Positions 6,362 through 12,378 of a stretch of 12,378 nt of DNA are shown here, in pieces. This DNA comes from UMGS1649 sp045659265 (GTDB taxonomy: Bacteria > Bacillota > Clostridia > TANB77 > CAG-465), in assembly GCA_045659265.1 (NCBI GenBank), contig JAZOWO010000010.1, forward strand, positions 1 through 12,378, written 5' to 3'. The notes beneath the pieces were generated by a model, which was given only the letters and a program-made list of their open reading frames with translations, did not search any database and was not told the origin of the DNA. Every line of letters starts with the position of its first letter. Within the stretch, counting starts at the first letter, position 1. The position numbers were made by a program, and so were the translations under genes.

Positions 6362-9058
6362 ATGAAAGAGGCATATAAATATTCGGTTGATGAAGTTTTT
6401 AATAAATTGGGTACAAGTTCAGACGGTTTAAGTTTTGAACAGGCAGAAAAAAGACTTGCAGCAAACGGATTAAATAAATTAAATGAAGCAAAAAAGAAAA
6501 CACTACTTACAAGATTTATAGAGCAAATGAAAAACATTATGATAATTGTTCTTTTAATAGCTGCAGTAATATCTTTAGTAGTAGCAAAAATAGAAAATGA
6601 AAGTTACACAGATTCAATAATAATATTTGCTGTTGTAATAATGAATGCAGTACTAGGAGTAGTGCAAGAAGCAAAAGCAGATAAGGCTATAGATTCATTA
6701 AAGAAGATGTCACTGCCATATATAAAGGTAAGAAGACATGGTAAGATAATGAATATTAAAACAGAAGAATTAGTAGTTGGAGATGTTGTTTTAATAGAAG
6801 CGGGAGATTTTGTTCCAGCAGATATGAGAATTATTGTTTGTAACGGAATAAGAGTAGAAGAAGCATCTTTAACAGGAGAATCATTACCAGTAAGTAAATT
6901 TACAGATAAGATTGATGAAGATACAGCTCTAGCAGATAGAAGAAATATGCTTTATTCTGGAAGTAGTGTTGTGTATGGTCGTGGAGAAGGTGTTGTAACA
7001 GCAACTGGAATGAAAACAGAGCTTGGTAAAATAGCAACAATACTTGCTGAAACTAAAGAGGAACTTACGCCACTTCAAAAGAAGATGAATGAAATAAGTA
7101 AGGTGCTAAGTGTAATAGTTGTTGTAATAGGCCTTGCAATGGTTATACTAGGGCTTATACAAGGAAACAAACCACTTGAGATATTTATGCTTGCAGTATC
7201 TTTAGCAGTAGCAGCAATACCAGAAGGACTTCCTGCATCAATAACAATAATACTTTCAATAGGTGTTCAAAAGATGGCTAAAGAACATAGTATTATACGT
7301 AAGCTTTCTTCAGTAGAAACTTTAGGAGCAACACAAGTAATATGTTCAGATAAAACAGGAACACTTACGCAAAACAAAATGACAGTTACTGAAATTAATT
7401 TTGGTGGCGAAAAAATAAAAGTAGATCATTTAGTAGTAAATGATGATGAGAATTTAAAGAGATTTTTAGATAACATTACATTATCTAACGATGTAAAGAC
7501 TAATGGTTCTACAGGTGGATACTTAGGTGATCCTACTGAAATAGCATTAGTAGAAATGACAAATAAGTTTGGCAGAAACAAAGATATATACGATACAAGA
7601 TATGAAAGAGTTGCAGAAGTACCATTTGATTCTGAAAGAAAGATGATGACTACTGTAAACAAAATAGATGGTGAACTTATAGTTCATACAAAAGGTGCAT
7701 TAGAATCATTAATACATAGATGTTCTAAGGCTATGATTAACGGAAAACTAGTAGACATGACAGATAAGTTAAAAGAAGAAATTCTAGATACAAACTCTGA
7801 AATGGCAAGTAGAGCGCTTAGAGTATTAAGCTTTGCATATAAGAAAATAGATAAATTACCAAAAGAAATATCTAGTGACACACTAGAAAAAGATTTAATT
7901 TACCAAGGTATGGTTGGTATGATAGATCCACCAAGACCAGAGGTAAAACAAGCTGTTAAAGATTGTTTCTCTGCGGGAATGATTCCAATTATGATAACAG
8001 GAGATAGCGTAATAACAGCTAGAGCAATAGCAGAAGAAATAGGAATATTAGTTCCAGGTTCAGAAGCAATAACTGGTCAAGAACTAGATGCTATGAGCGA
8101 TGAGGAATTTGAAAAGAAAATTAAAAACATCCGTGTTTATGCAAGAGTAAGTCCAGAAAATAAAGTTAGAATAGTTAAGACTTGGAAGAAGCTTGGTAAG
8201 ACTGTTGCTATGACAGGAGATGGAGTAAACGATGCACCAGCACTTAAGAATGCAGATATAGGTGTTGGTATGGGAATAACAGGTACAGAAGTATCTAAGA
8301 GTGTTGCAAGTATGGTCCTTACAGACGATAACTTTGCATCGATAGTTGTAGCAGTAAAAGAAGGTAGAAGAGTATATAGAAATATACAAAACGTTATAGC
8401 ATATCTTTTAGCTTCTAATATAGCAGAAGTAATAATAGTGTTTATAGCTAAAATATTTAATATGACAGTATTTAATCCATTACATTTATTATGGATAAAT
8501 CTAATAACAGATGCAATACCAGCAATGGCTTTAGGTTTTGAACCGGCAGATGAAAAATCTATGAAAGAAAAACCAAGAAAAGCAAATGCAAAATTCATGT
8601 CACCGTTCTTAATATCTAGAATAATAGTACCAGCATTCTTAAAGAGTATGATGATACTAATATTATTCTTTACTATGAACAATGCATTTGGTAGTGCAGT
8701 AGCAACTACAATGGCGTTCATAACATTATCTTTTGCAGAACTATTATTTGTATTTGTTGCACGTTCAGACAGCAAACCAATATTTAAGATTGGACTATTC
8801 TCAAATAAACAATTAGTAATTGGTGTGCTTTGTATAATGTTAATACAATTACTAGTAATATTTAATCCAACACTTTCAGGATTATTAGAATTAGAAAGTT
8901 TAACGCCACAGCTTTATGCAATAGCTATAATAAATGCAATTGTATTTATGGTATTTGCGGAAATATTAAAAGTGTTAGTTGCTAAAGCGTTTGAGGTAAG
9001 AAGAAAAATCTTAAAAGAAAGAAAAAAAGCAAAAGCAATGCAAAATGTAAATAAATAA
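6362..9058 (+). CDS. Ca2+-transporting P-type ATPase (SERCA/PacL type, P2A)
   Basis: The product has 898 residues, full length for bacterial P2A pumps such as LMCA1 and YloB. In order: cation-ATPase N-terminal domain (about 1-70), actuator loop TGES (171-174), fourth membrane helix AAIPEGLPA with Glu288, phosphorylation motif CSDKTGTLTQNK with Asp330, nucleotide-site KGA (Lys444), MITGDS, and hinge MTGDGVNDAPA (Asp620 and Asp624). Ten membrane helices are expected. The Ca2+-site residues of SERCA have counterparts: Glu288 (PEGLP), Asn and Glu in LLASNIAEV (helix 5), Asn/Thr/Asp in NLITDAIPA (helix 6), and a Glu in SFAELLF (helix 8). It pumps Ca2+ out of the cytoplasm using ATP. It is monocistronic: a terminator lies upstream (rpsO) and one downstream. 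P2A class is certain; Ca2+ as substrate is well supported but not proven. Confidence 0.95.
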   Translation: MKEAYKYSVDEVFNKLGTSSDGLSFEQAEKRLAANGLNKLNEAKKKTLLTRFIEQMKNIMIIVLLIAAVISLVVAKIENESYTDSIIIFAVVIMNAVLGVVQEAKADKAIDSLKKMSLPYIKVRRHGKIMNIKTEELVVGDVVLIEAGDFVPADMRIIVCNGIRVEEASLTGESLPVSKFTDKIDEDTALADRRNMLYSGSSVVYGRGEGVVTATGMKTELGKIATILAETKEELTPLQKKMNEISKVLSVIVVVIGLAMVILGLIQGNKPLEIFMLAVSLAVAAIPEGLPASITIILSIGVQKMAKEHSIIRKLSSVETLGATQVICSDKTGTLTQNKMTVTEINFGGEKIKVDHLVVNDDENLKRFLDNITLSNDVKTNGSTGGYLGDPTEIALVEMTNKFGRNKDIYDTRYERVAEVPFDSERKMMTTVNKIDGELIVHTKGALESLIHRCSKAMINGKLVDMTDKLKEEILDTNSEMASRALRVLSFAYKKIDKLPKEISSDTLEKDLIYQGMVGMIDPPRPEVKQAVKDCFSAGMIPIMITGDSVITARAIAEEIGILVPGSEAITGQELDAMSDEEFEKKIKNIRVYARVSPENKVRIVKTWKKLGKTVAMTGDGVNDAPALKNADIGVGMGITGTEVSKSVASMVLTDDNFASIVVAVKEGRRVYRNIQNVIAYLLASNIAEVIIVFIAKIFNMTVFNPLHLLWINLITDAIPAMALGFEPADEKSMKEKPRKANAKFMSPFLISRIIVPAFLKSMMILILFFTMNNAFGSAVATTMAFITLSFAELLFVFVARSDSKPIFKIGLFSNKQLVIGVLCIMLIQLLVIFNPTLSGLLELESLTPQLYAIAIINAIVFMVFAEILKVLVAKAFEVRRKILKERKKAKAMQNVNK

Positions 9059-9084
9059 TAAGAAGAATATAACAATAAGAAATA

Positions 9085-9119
9085 AAAGAACAGTGGAACA
9101 TATTGATCCACTGTTCTTT
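9085..9119. terminator. Bidirectional terminator between convergent genes
   Basis: AAAGAACAGTGGA (9085-9097) and TCCACTGTTCTTT (9107-9119) make a perfect 13-bp stem with a 9-base loop. The A-rich left flank gives TTTTATTTCTT on the minus strand and the right arm ends TTCTTTAGTTGTT on the plus strand. The hairpin can serve both the Ca2+ ATPase and the convergent membrane-protein gene. Confidence 0.85.
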
Positions 9120-9124
9120 AGTTG

Positions 9125-9616
9125 TTATTGCATTATTCTATTAAGTAATTTTTTGAAATCGTCATAATATATTTTATCTGATTTATAAAAATATATGTCA
9201 CCATCGTAACTTTTTCTTATTCTAAAATCTGCCGGTGAAAGTCCAATTAAAAGGAAATCACCATCTGCTGCATAAATGTTGATACCGTATACGTATGTTG
9301 TAACAAGAACGTTATCTGAAAATTTATATCCAGACATTTGTTTTACAAAATTGCATATTTTTTGTATATCTTCAGGTTCTGTTAGTGTCGTAATATAATC
9401 ATATCCATGTTTAATTTCAATTTTTGTTATTTCTTTTTTGAATATTCTGTTGTTACCCACCTTAGTTAAAATTGAAGAACAATTTTCTATTGGATGATGC
9501 GAGCGAACGGTTAGTGTATAAATATACAATGCTAAAAAACATATAATAGCTAGTATTAACAATGAATATAGTATTGTACTACTCTTTTTTGCTTTAATCA
9601 TTCTGTTTTTATCCAT
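9125..9616 (-). CDS. Small membrane-anchored protein of unknown function
   Basis: The product has 163 residues: a basic N-terminus (MDKNRMIKAKKSS), a single hydrophobic helix (about 14-36) and an extracytoplasmic domain of some 125 residues. That domain mixes strands and helices: KKEITKIEIKHGYDYITTL, then TEPEDIQKICNFVKQMSG, then LVTTYVYGINIYAADGDFLLIGLSP. The order 'strand, hydrophilic turn, EDI-type helix, strands' is reminiscent of small Firmicutes DUF5301-like domains, but I cannot confirm that. One Cys lies just outside the membrane (ENCSS), one in the helix. ATG 9616-9614 has GGAGG ten bases upstream; an out-of-frame ATG at 9621-9619 soon meets a stop. It is a single-gene unit with a consensus promoter, convergent with the Ca2+ ATPase. 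No function is assigned. Confidence 0.75.
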   Translation of the reverse strand: MDKNRMIKAKKSSTILYSLLILAIICFLALYIYTLTVRSHHPIENCSSILTKVGNNRIFKKEITKIEIKHGYDYITTLTEPEDIQKICNFVKQMSGYKFSDNVLVTTYVYGINIYAADGDFLLIGLSPADFRIRKSYDGDIYFYKSDKIYYDDFKKLLNRIMQ

Positions 9617-9645
9617 TTCATTCGCACCTCCTAAAATACAACTAA

Positions 9646-9674
9646 ATTATATATGGTATATATTTAATTGTCAA
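9646..9674 (-). promoter_or_regulatory. Perfect-consensus promoter of the small membrane-protein gene
   Basis: On the minus strand TTGACA (9674-9669), exactly 17 bp, then TATAAT (9651-9646). Transcription would start near 9639, leaving a leader of about 23 bases with the AGGAGG site. It is the best sigma-A promoter in the window. Confidence 0.85.
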
Positions 9675-9691
9675 ACGGAGTAGCATATACT
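9663..9691 (+). promoter_or_regulatory. Possible promoter of the rhodanese-thioredoxin operon
   Basis: TATACT (9686-9691) is a good -10, but the best -35 at 17 bp is the weak TTAATT (9663-9668). It would overlap the divergent consensus promoter, so the two could interfere. An alternative is TATATT at 9712-9717 with a poor -35. Confidence 0.3.
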
Positions 9692-9737
9692 TAACTCTTT
9701 ATTCATATGTATATATTAAAAAGGGGATGTAAATAAT

Positions 9738-10295
9738 ATGAATGGTGACATGAATGCTAACAATAACATTAATGCTGGCACTACTAATAATAGGTCTGGC
9801 TCTAATAACGGAGGATTTAACATAAGCAATCTTTTTGATCTTTCTAAGTTAGGTAATATGTTTAGTAATGGAACAAGAGGAAATAATCCGCTAAATAATA
9901 TACGTAGAATGTTTAGTGGAAACAATATGAATAGAAGATATGTAGGAAATAGGAATATGTTAAAAGTTCTTCCTATAGAAGAAGCATATAGAAGGATTAA
10001 AAGCGGCAATATATTGCTTATAGATGTAAGAACGGAAATGGAATATGCAACGCTTAAAATAAAAGGAAGTGTAAATATTCCGTTAGACAGATTACAAGTA
10101 GAAATATTAAATATGGTAAGTAATAAAGAAGAAAATATTATGCTATATTGTGCAACTGGTTCAAGAGTAAGAAGAGCGGCACAAATACTATGGTCACTTG
10201 GATATAATAACATATACATATGGGAGGGTGCTGGAATAAATACATTTGCTTTTCAAGATTTAATAGTATATAATAACAGACAGCAAGATGAATAA
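9738..10295 (+). CDS. Rhodanese-domain protein with Asn-rich N-terminal tail
   Basis: The product has 185 residues. The first 74 contain 23 Asn along with many Gly, Ser and Arg and no membrane helix or signal peptide, so they are probably disordered. A single rhodanese domain follows (about 75-180): PIEEAYRRIKSGNILLIDVR, then GSVNIPLDRL, then the active-site loop YCATGSRVRRA with Cys138, which would carry the persulfide. Rhodaneses transfer sulfane sulfur; partnership with a thioredoxin that reduces the persulfide is well known. The thioredoxin gene follows 18 bp downstream, and the pair forms an operon. The ribosome binding site AAGGGG (9721-9726) is weak and 11 bases from ATG 9738; an in-frame ATG at codon 5 is a possible alternative start. 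Domain call is certain; substrate is unknown. Confidence 0.93.
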   Translation: MNGDMNANNNINAGTTNNRSGSNNGGFNISNLFDLSKLGNMFSNGTRGNNPLNNIRRMFSGNNMNRRYVGNRNMLKVLPIEEAYRRIKSGNILLIDVRTEMEYATLKIKGSVNIPLDRLQVEILNMVSNKEENIMLYCATGSRVRRAAQILWSLGYNNIYIWEGAGINTFAFQDLIVYNNRQQDE

Positions 10296-10313
10296 CTTGC
10301 TAGGAGGAAACTT

Positions 10314-10628
10314 ATGAAAGAATTAAACGATAATAACTTTAGAGAAGAAATAAAGAAAGAAAAATTAGCGCTTGTAGATTTTTATGCAACTTGGTGTGGA
10401 CCATGTGGTATGCAAGCAGATGTATTAAAAAGAATGTCTGAATCTAGAACATTAGATTTTAGTATAGTTAAAGTAAATGTAGATGAAGCACCAGGTTTAG
10501 CGCTTGAACACAGTATATCATCAATCCCTACATTAGTAGTATATAAAGAAGGAAAGATGGTTAAAAAGGTAGTTGGACTATCTGATGAAGAAGAAATATT
10601 AAATATTATGAGTGAATTTATGGACTAA
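10314..10628 (+). CDS. Thioredoxin
   Basis: The product has 104 residues, standard for a single-domain cytoplasmic thioredoxin. LVDFYATWCGPCGMQADVL holds the redox pair Cys28/Cys31; the residue after the motif is Gly instead of the common Lys. The cis-proline loop is SSIPTLVVYKEGK, and the C-terminal helix is complete. It reduces protein disulfides and, from the operon context, probably the persulfide or disulfide of the rhodanese encoded 18 bp upstream. ATG 10314 is preceded by TAGGAGGAAA. No thioredoxin reductase gene is in the window. Confidence 0.97.
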   Translation: MKELNDNNFREEIKKEKLALVDFYATWCGPCGMQADVLKRMSESRTLDFSIVKVNVDEAPGLALEHSISSIPTLVVYKEGKMVKKVVGLSDEEEILNIMSEFMD

Positions 10629-10655
10629 ATCCTATGATTTAGCCCCAAAACGAGA

Positions 10656-10710
10656 TTTTGTAACATTTGTGTAACAGAAAAGTATGTATTTTGTAACACA
10701 AATGTTATTT
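10656..10710 (+). promoter_or_regulatory. Inverted repeat with three phased GTAACA sites (operator and/or weak terminator)
   Basis: TAACATTTGTGT (10661-10672) and ACACAAATGTTA (10696-10707) are perfect 12-bp inverted arms. After one mismatch six more pairs can form inside, leaving a loop of nine. GTAACA occurs at 10660, 10671 and 10693, spaced 11 and 22 bp, so all lie on one face of the helix. It stands 32 bases after the thioredoxin stop and ends a few bases before the -35 of the next gene. It could end the upstream transcript (T-rich flank TTATTTGTTTG), bind a regulator, or both. Confidence 0.45.
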
Positions 10711-10718
10711 GTTTGTAG

Positions 10719-10747
10719 TTGATTTTGAAAAGCCTTATATCTATAAT
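10719..10747 (+). promoter_or_regulatory. Promoter of the three-repeat protein gene
   Basis: TTGATT (10719-10724), a 17-bp spacer and a perfect TATAAT (10742-10747). Transcription would start near 10754, giving a leader of about 54 bases that contains a tandem 10-base repeat. Confidence 0.7.
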
Positions 10748-10773
10748 TGAAGTATAAGTAATTATTAAAAATT

Positions 10774-10793
10774 ATTTCTACAAATTTCTACAA
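10774..10793 (+). repeat. Tandem 10-bp repeat in the 5' leader
   Basis: ATTTCTACAA occurs twice back to back (10774-10783 and 10784-10793), immediately before the ribosome binding site AGAGGTG. It is transcribed with the gene. Role unknown. Confidence 0.7.
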
Positions 10794-10807
10794 AAGAGGT
10801 GTTAAAA

Positions 10808-11908
10808 ATGAAAGGATTTTTTGAAAGACAATGGGAATTATTCCTAGCTGACATGCAAGAAGTAGGTGAATTCTTCCTTGATGCTTTTGGTGCTAACGAA
10901 CAATTAATGTTAGGTGCTCCTAAAGCAGATAGAGTTGAAGGAGAAGAAGGTTTCTTCGCAAGAGAATTCAGACTATTCAAAGAAGACATGAAGTCTTTAG
11001 GTGAAATGTTCATGGCTCCATTCGAAGCAGATGAACCACTTATGTTAGATTCAGCAGAACCTGAAATGCCAAAAGCAGAAGCAGACGGATTCTTCAAAAG
11101 AGAATGGGAACTATTCAAAACAGATTTAGATAATGCCAATTCAGCTTTAGAAAGCTTATTTGGTATTGAAAAAAAAAATGATGAAATAGTTGAATGTGCT
11201 GATGTACCTGTAGAATTCAGAGATGAAGTAGATGTAAAACTTGAAACTTTTTTGGGAGAACCAATAAATGAGTTAAAAGAAAGTGCTTGTGGAGATAGAA
11301 CTCAACACGAAGTTCTAAGAGACTATGCAGAATTCTTCAAACCATATGCAGAAAACCCAGATATGTGTCAAATGGCATTCAAAAAATACTATGACAGACA
11401 TGCTCTAAAAATGGCAGTTTCTGAACTACCTATCGAGCAAGTTAGAATAGTACAAAATAATGTAGACATATTTATCAAAGGTCAAGAATCATTTGGGGAA
11501 CCATTTGTTGACTCAAGAGTTGATACAGTTTTCGAAAAAGCTGGAATCGATGAAGTAAACAAGGTTATCGGAATTATAGGTGACTGTGATTCTGAAGGCA
11601 AAACATTAAAAGGTGAAAGACTTTTTGCAGAAGCAGTAAATTACATGGTAGATCATGGTATAAGAGTTGCTAAAGATGGGGATTTAATTGAACCAGTTAG
11701 AAAAGCAATAGAAGCTCAACACGACGAAATACACACTACAATGTGTTCATTTGAAGATGTTGGACCAGAATATCAAGAACTATTAGCTAAAGAAAAAACT
11801 TATTTAGCTGCATTAAATAGAATTGAGCAATACGAAACTGAAAAAAGAATTGCTGCATTCGAAGCTAAAATGAGCGATGAAGTTAGCGGATTAGATGTAA
11901 TACTTTAA
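10808..11908 (+). CDS. Acidic soluble protein of unknown family with three N-terminal repeats
   Basis: The product has 366 residues from ATG 10808, six bases after AGAGGTG; an in-frame GTG at 10799 lies inside that site and is rejected. No family is recognised. Repeats start at residues 3, 48 and 94, with consensus GFFxRE(W/F)xLFxxDM; the first two also share ExLML near their ends and the third is shortened (ends about 124). The remaining part (about 130-366) is acidic, looks mostly helical, and has Cys in ECAD, SACGD, DMCQM, GDCDS and TMCSF. There is no signal peptide or membrane helix. Phe codons in the repeat module are mostly TTC (about 12 of 16 counted), whereas the neighbouring thioredoxin uses only TTT, which suggests high expression or a different origin. 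The gene is monocistronic, with its own promoter and terminator. Scaffold or cargo-binding roles are possible guesses only. Confidence 0.85.
   Translation: MKGFFERQWELFLADMQEVGEFFLDAFGANEQLMLGAPKADRVEGEEGFFAREFRLFKEDMKSLGEMFMAPFEADEPLMLDSAEPEMPKAEADGFFKREWELFKTDLDNANSALESLFGIEKKNDEIVECADVPVEFRDEVDVKLETFLGEPINELKESACGDRTQHEVLRDYAEFFKPYAENPDMCQMAFKKYYDRHALKMAVSELPIEQVRIVQNNVDIFIKGQESFGEPFVDSRVDTVFEKAGIDEVNKVIGIIGDCDSEGKTLKGERLFAEAVNYMVDHGIRVAKDGDLIEPVRKAIEAQHDEIHTTMCSFEDVGPEYQELLAKEKTYLAALNRIEQYETEKRIAAFEAKMSDEVSGLDVIL
10814..11179 (+). repeat. Three coding repeats of 45, 46 and about 31 codons
   Basis: Units begin at 10814, 10949 and 11087, each with GFF-x-R. Unit 1 opens GFFERQWELFLADM, unit 2 GFFAREFRLFKEDM, unit 3 GFFKREWELFKTDL. 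The similarity is clear in protein, weaker in DNA, so the duplication is not recent. Confidence 0.85.
11169..11178 (+). other. Run of ten adenines at the repeat/C-terminal boundary (possible slippage site)
   Basis: ATTGAAAAAAAAAATGATG at codons 120-125 contains A10. In frame it reads I-E-K-K-N-D. One extra A gives TGA directly after the run; one A fewer gives ATG-ATG-AAA-TAG. Both would yield a protein of about 124-126 residues made of the repeats alone. Confidence 0.5.
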
Positions 11909-11914
11909 AATGTT

Positions 11915-11954
11915 AAAAAGAAGTAAATGTATATAATCATTTACTTCTTTTTTT
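11915..11954 (+). terminator. Rho-independent terminator of the three-repeat protein gene
   Basis: AAAAAGAAGTAAATG (11915-11929) and CATTTACTTCTTTTT (11938-11952) form a perfect 15-bp stem with an 8-base loop, ending in a T run to 11954. It starts six bases after the stop codon. Confidence 0.93.
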
Positions 11955-11988
11955 GTGCTTTTTAAGACCTTAAAATTCCCTAAAACCC

Positions 11989-12017
11989 TTTACAAATCTA
12001 CACTTTTGGTATATTAT
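11989..12017 (+). promoter_or_regulatory. Promoter of the PLD-like gene
   Basis: TTTACA (11989-11994), a 17-bp spacer and TATTAT (12012-12017). Transcription would begin near 12024. Just upstream, CCTTAAAA (11968) and CCCTAAAA (11978) repeat with a 10-bp period and could be an operator. Confidence 0.6.
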
Positions 12018-12061
12018 ATGGTTGTATTTAAATAAATAGAAATAAATAGGGGTAAATGTAT

Positions 12062-12378
12062 ATGAAATTAGAATTAAAAGTTCAAAAAGATGGTGTAAAT
12101 ACACTAAAAGAAGAAGTGTTAAAACACAGTAACAGCAAACTGGAAAAAATGTATCTAGTTATGGGAAATGTTAAGGAGTCTGGTTATGATGTAATAGAAG
12201 AAGCTTTAATAGATCTTAAAGCAAAAACTAACATCGTAATGGGTATAGATAAGAAAAACACTACTAAGAAAATACTAGATAATATAATAACATATTCTAA
12301 GAATGTATCTGTGTGGGATAATAACGAAGATAATGAACTTAACGCAAACGTATTTGTATTTGAGTATGAAGATGAAGC
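12062..12378 (+). CDS. Phospholipase-D-like domain protein (5' part, runs off the right edge)
   Basis: An open frame of 105 codons runs from ATG 12062 to the window end. AGGGG (12048-12052) lies nine bases before it; ATG 12056 is in frame but only three bases from that site. The sequence KMYLVMGNVKESGYDVIEEAL, then TNIVMGIDKKNTTKKILDNI, then VSVWDNNEDNELNANVFVFEYEDEA follows the N-terminal pattern of PLD-like (PLDc_2) domains: a strand with a Gly-containing turn, a VGID-like strand, and a strand that in active members reads FHPKxYxFE and carries the first HKD half-motif. Here that site reads NANVFVFE, so His and Lys seem to be missing. PLD-like domains occur in lipases, nucleases and defence proteins. 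The rest of the gene is needed to say which; the family call is tentative. Confidence 0.6.
   Translation, partial: MKLELKVQKDGVNTLKEEVLKHSNSKLEKMYLVMGNVKESGYDVIEEALIDLKAKTNIVMGIDKKNTTKKILDNIITYSKNVSVWDNNEDNELNANVFVFEYEDE

Noticed and set aside
8137..8775. Long open frame (about 212 codons) on the minus strand inside the Ca2+ ATPase gene
   Set aside because: It lies opposite a fully conserved P-type ATPase reading frame, has no ribosome binding site and looks like low-complexity reverse translation.
9716..10219. Open frame of about 167 codons on the minus strand opposite the rhodanese gene
   Set aside because: The plus-strand frame carries an intact rhodanese domain; the minus frame is Leu/Ser-rich shadow sequence without a start signal.
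10799..10807. GTG 10799 as start of the three-repeat protein
   Set aside because: It is part of the AGAGGTG ribosome binding site; ATG 10808 is correctly spaced behind it.
1..12378. Mobile elements, CRISPR arrays, tRNA or rRNA genes
   Set aside because: I looked for transposase or integrase motifs, regularly spaced repeats and RNA gene signatures and saw none.

Overview
This is a low-GC window with strong AGGAGG-type ribosome binding sites, A/T-ending codons and sigma-A-like promoters. It looks like chromosome of an uncultured, Clostridia-like member of the Bacillota (Firmicutes). That assignment is inference from composition and gene content; there is no rRNA here to confirm it. No mobile element, CRISPR array, tRNA or rRNA was recognised.

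Layout. Positions 1-637 (minus) hold the 5' part of a membrane acyltransferase-3 family gene running off the left edge. Positions 768-2140 (minus) hold a two-gene NfeD / SPFH (QmcA, paraslipin-like) membrane-organising operon closed by a terminator. Diverging from it, 2262-5871 (plus) is a tightly packed three-gene surface operon: a membrane-anchored GH18-like protein whose catalytic Glu is replaced by Lys, a short type IV pilin-like protein, and a long pilin-like protein with an Ig-like middle and a C-terminal WLASPG...GVRPVV domain. Positions 5879-6276 hold rpsO (ribosomal protein S15) with its own promoter, a structured leader and a terminator. Positions 6362-9058 encode a complete SERCA-type Ca2+-transporting P-type ATPase. 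A bidirectional terminator separates it from a small convergent gene for a membrane-anchored protein (9125-9616, minus), which has a perfect-consensus promoter.

Positions 9738-10628 hold a rhodanese-thioredoxin pair: an Asn-rich, probably disordered tail precedes the rhodanese domain, and a classical WCGPC thioredoxin follows 18 bp later. Positions 10808-11908 encode an acidic soluble protein of unknown family, with three N-terminal repeats of about 45 residues, a strong private promoter, phased GTAACA sites upstream and its own terminator. At 12062 a gene resembling the N-terminal part of phospholipase-D-like proteins starts and runs off the right edge.

How the genes relate. The clear functional groups are NfeD+SPFH (membrane microdomain), GH18-like+two pilin-like proteins (cell-surface filament or pseudopilus) and rhodanese+thioredoxin (sulfur/redox). 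The least explained parts are the pilin-like operon, with two pilin-like N-termini lacking Glu5 and a dead GH18, and the repeat protein at 10808. The latter has a run of ten adenines exactly where the repeats end; a one-base slip in either direction would stop translation within three codons of the run and leave only the repeat module.
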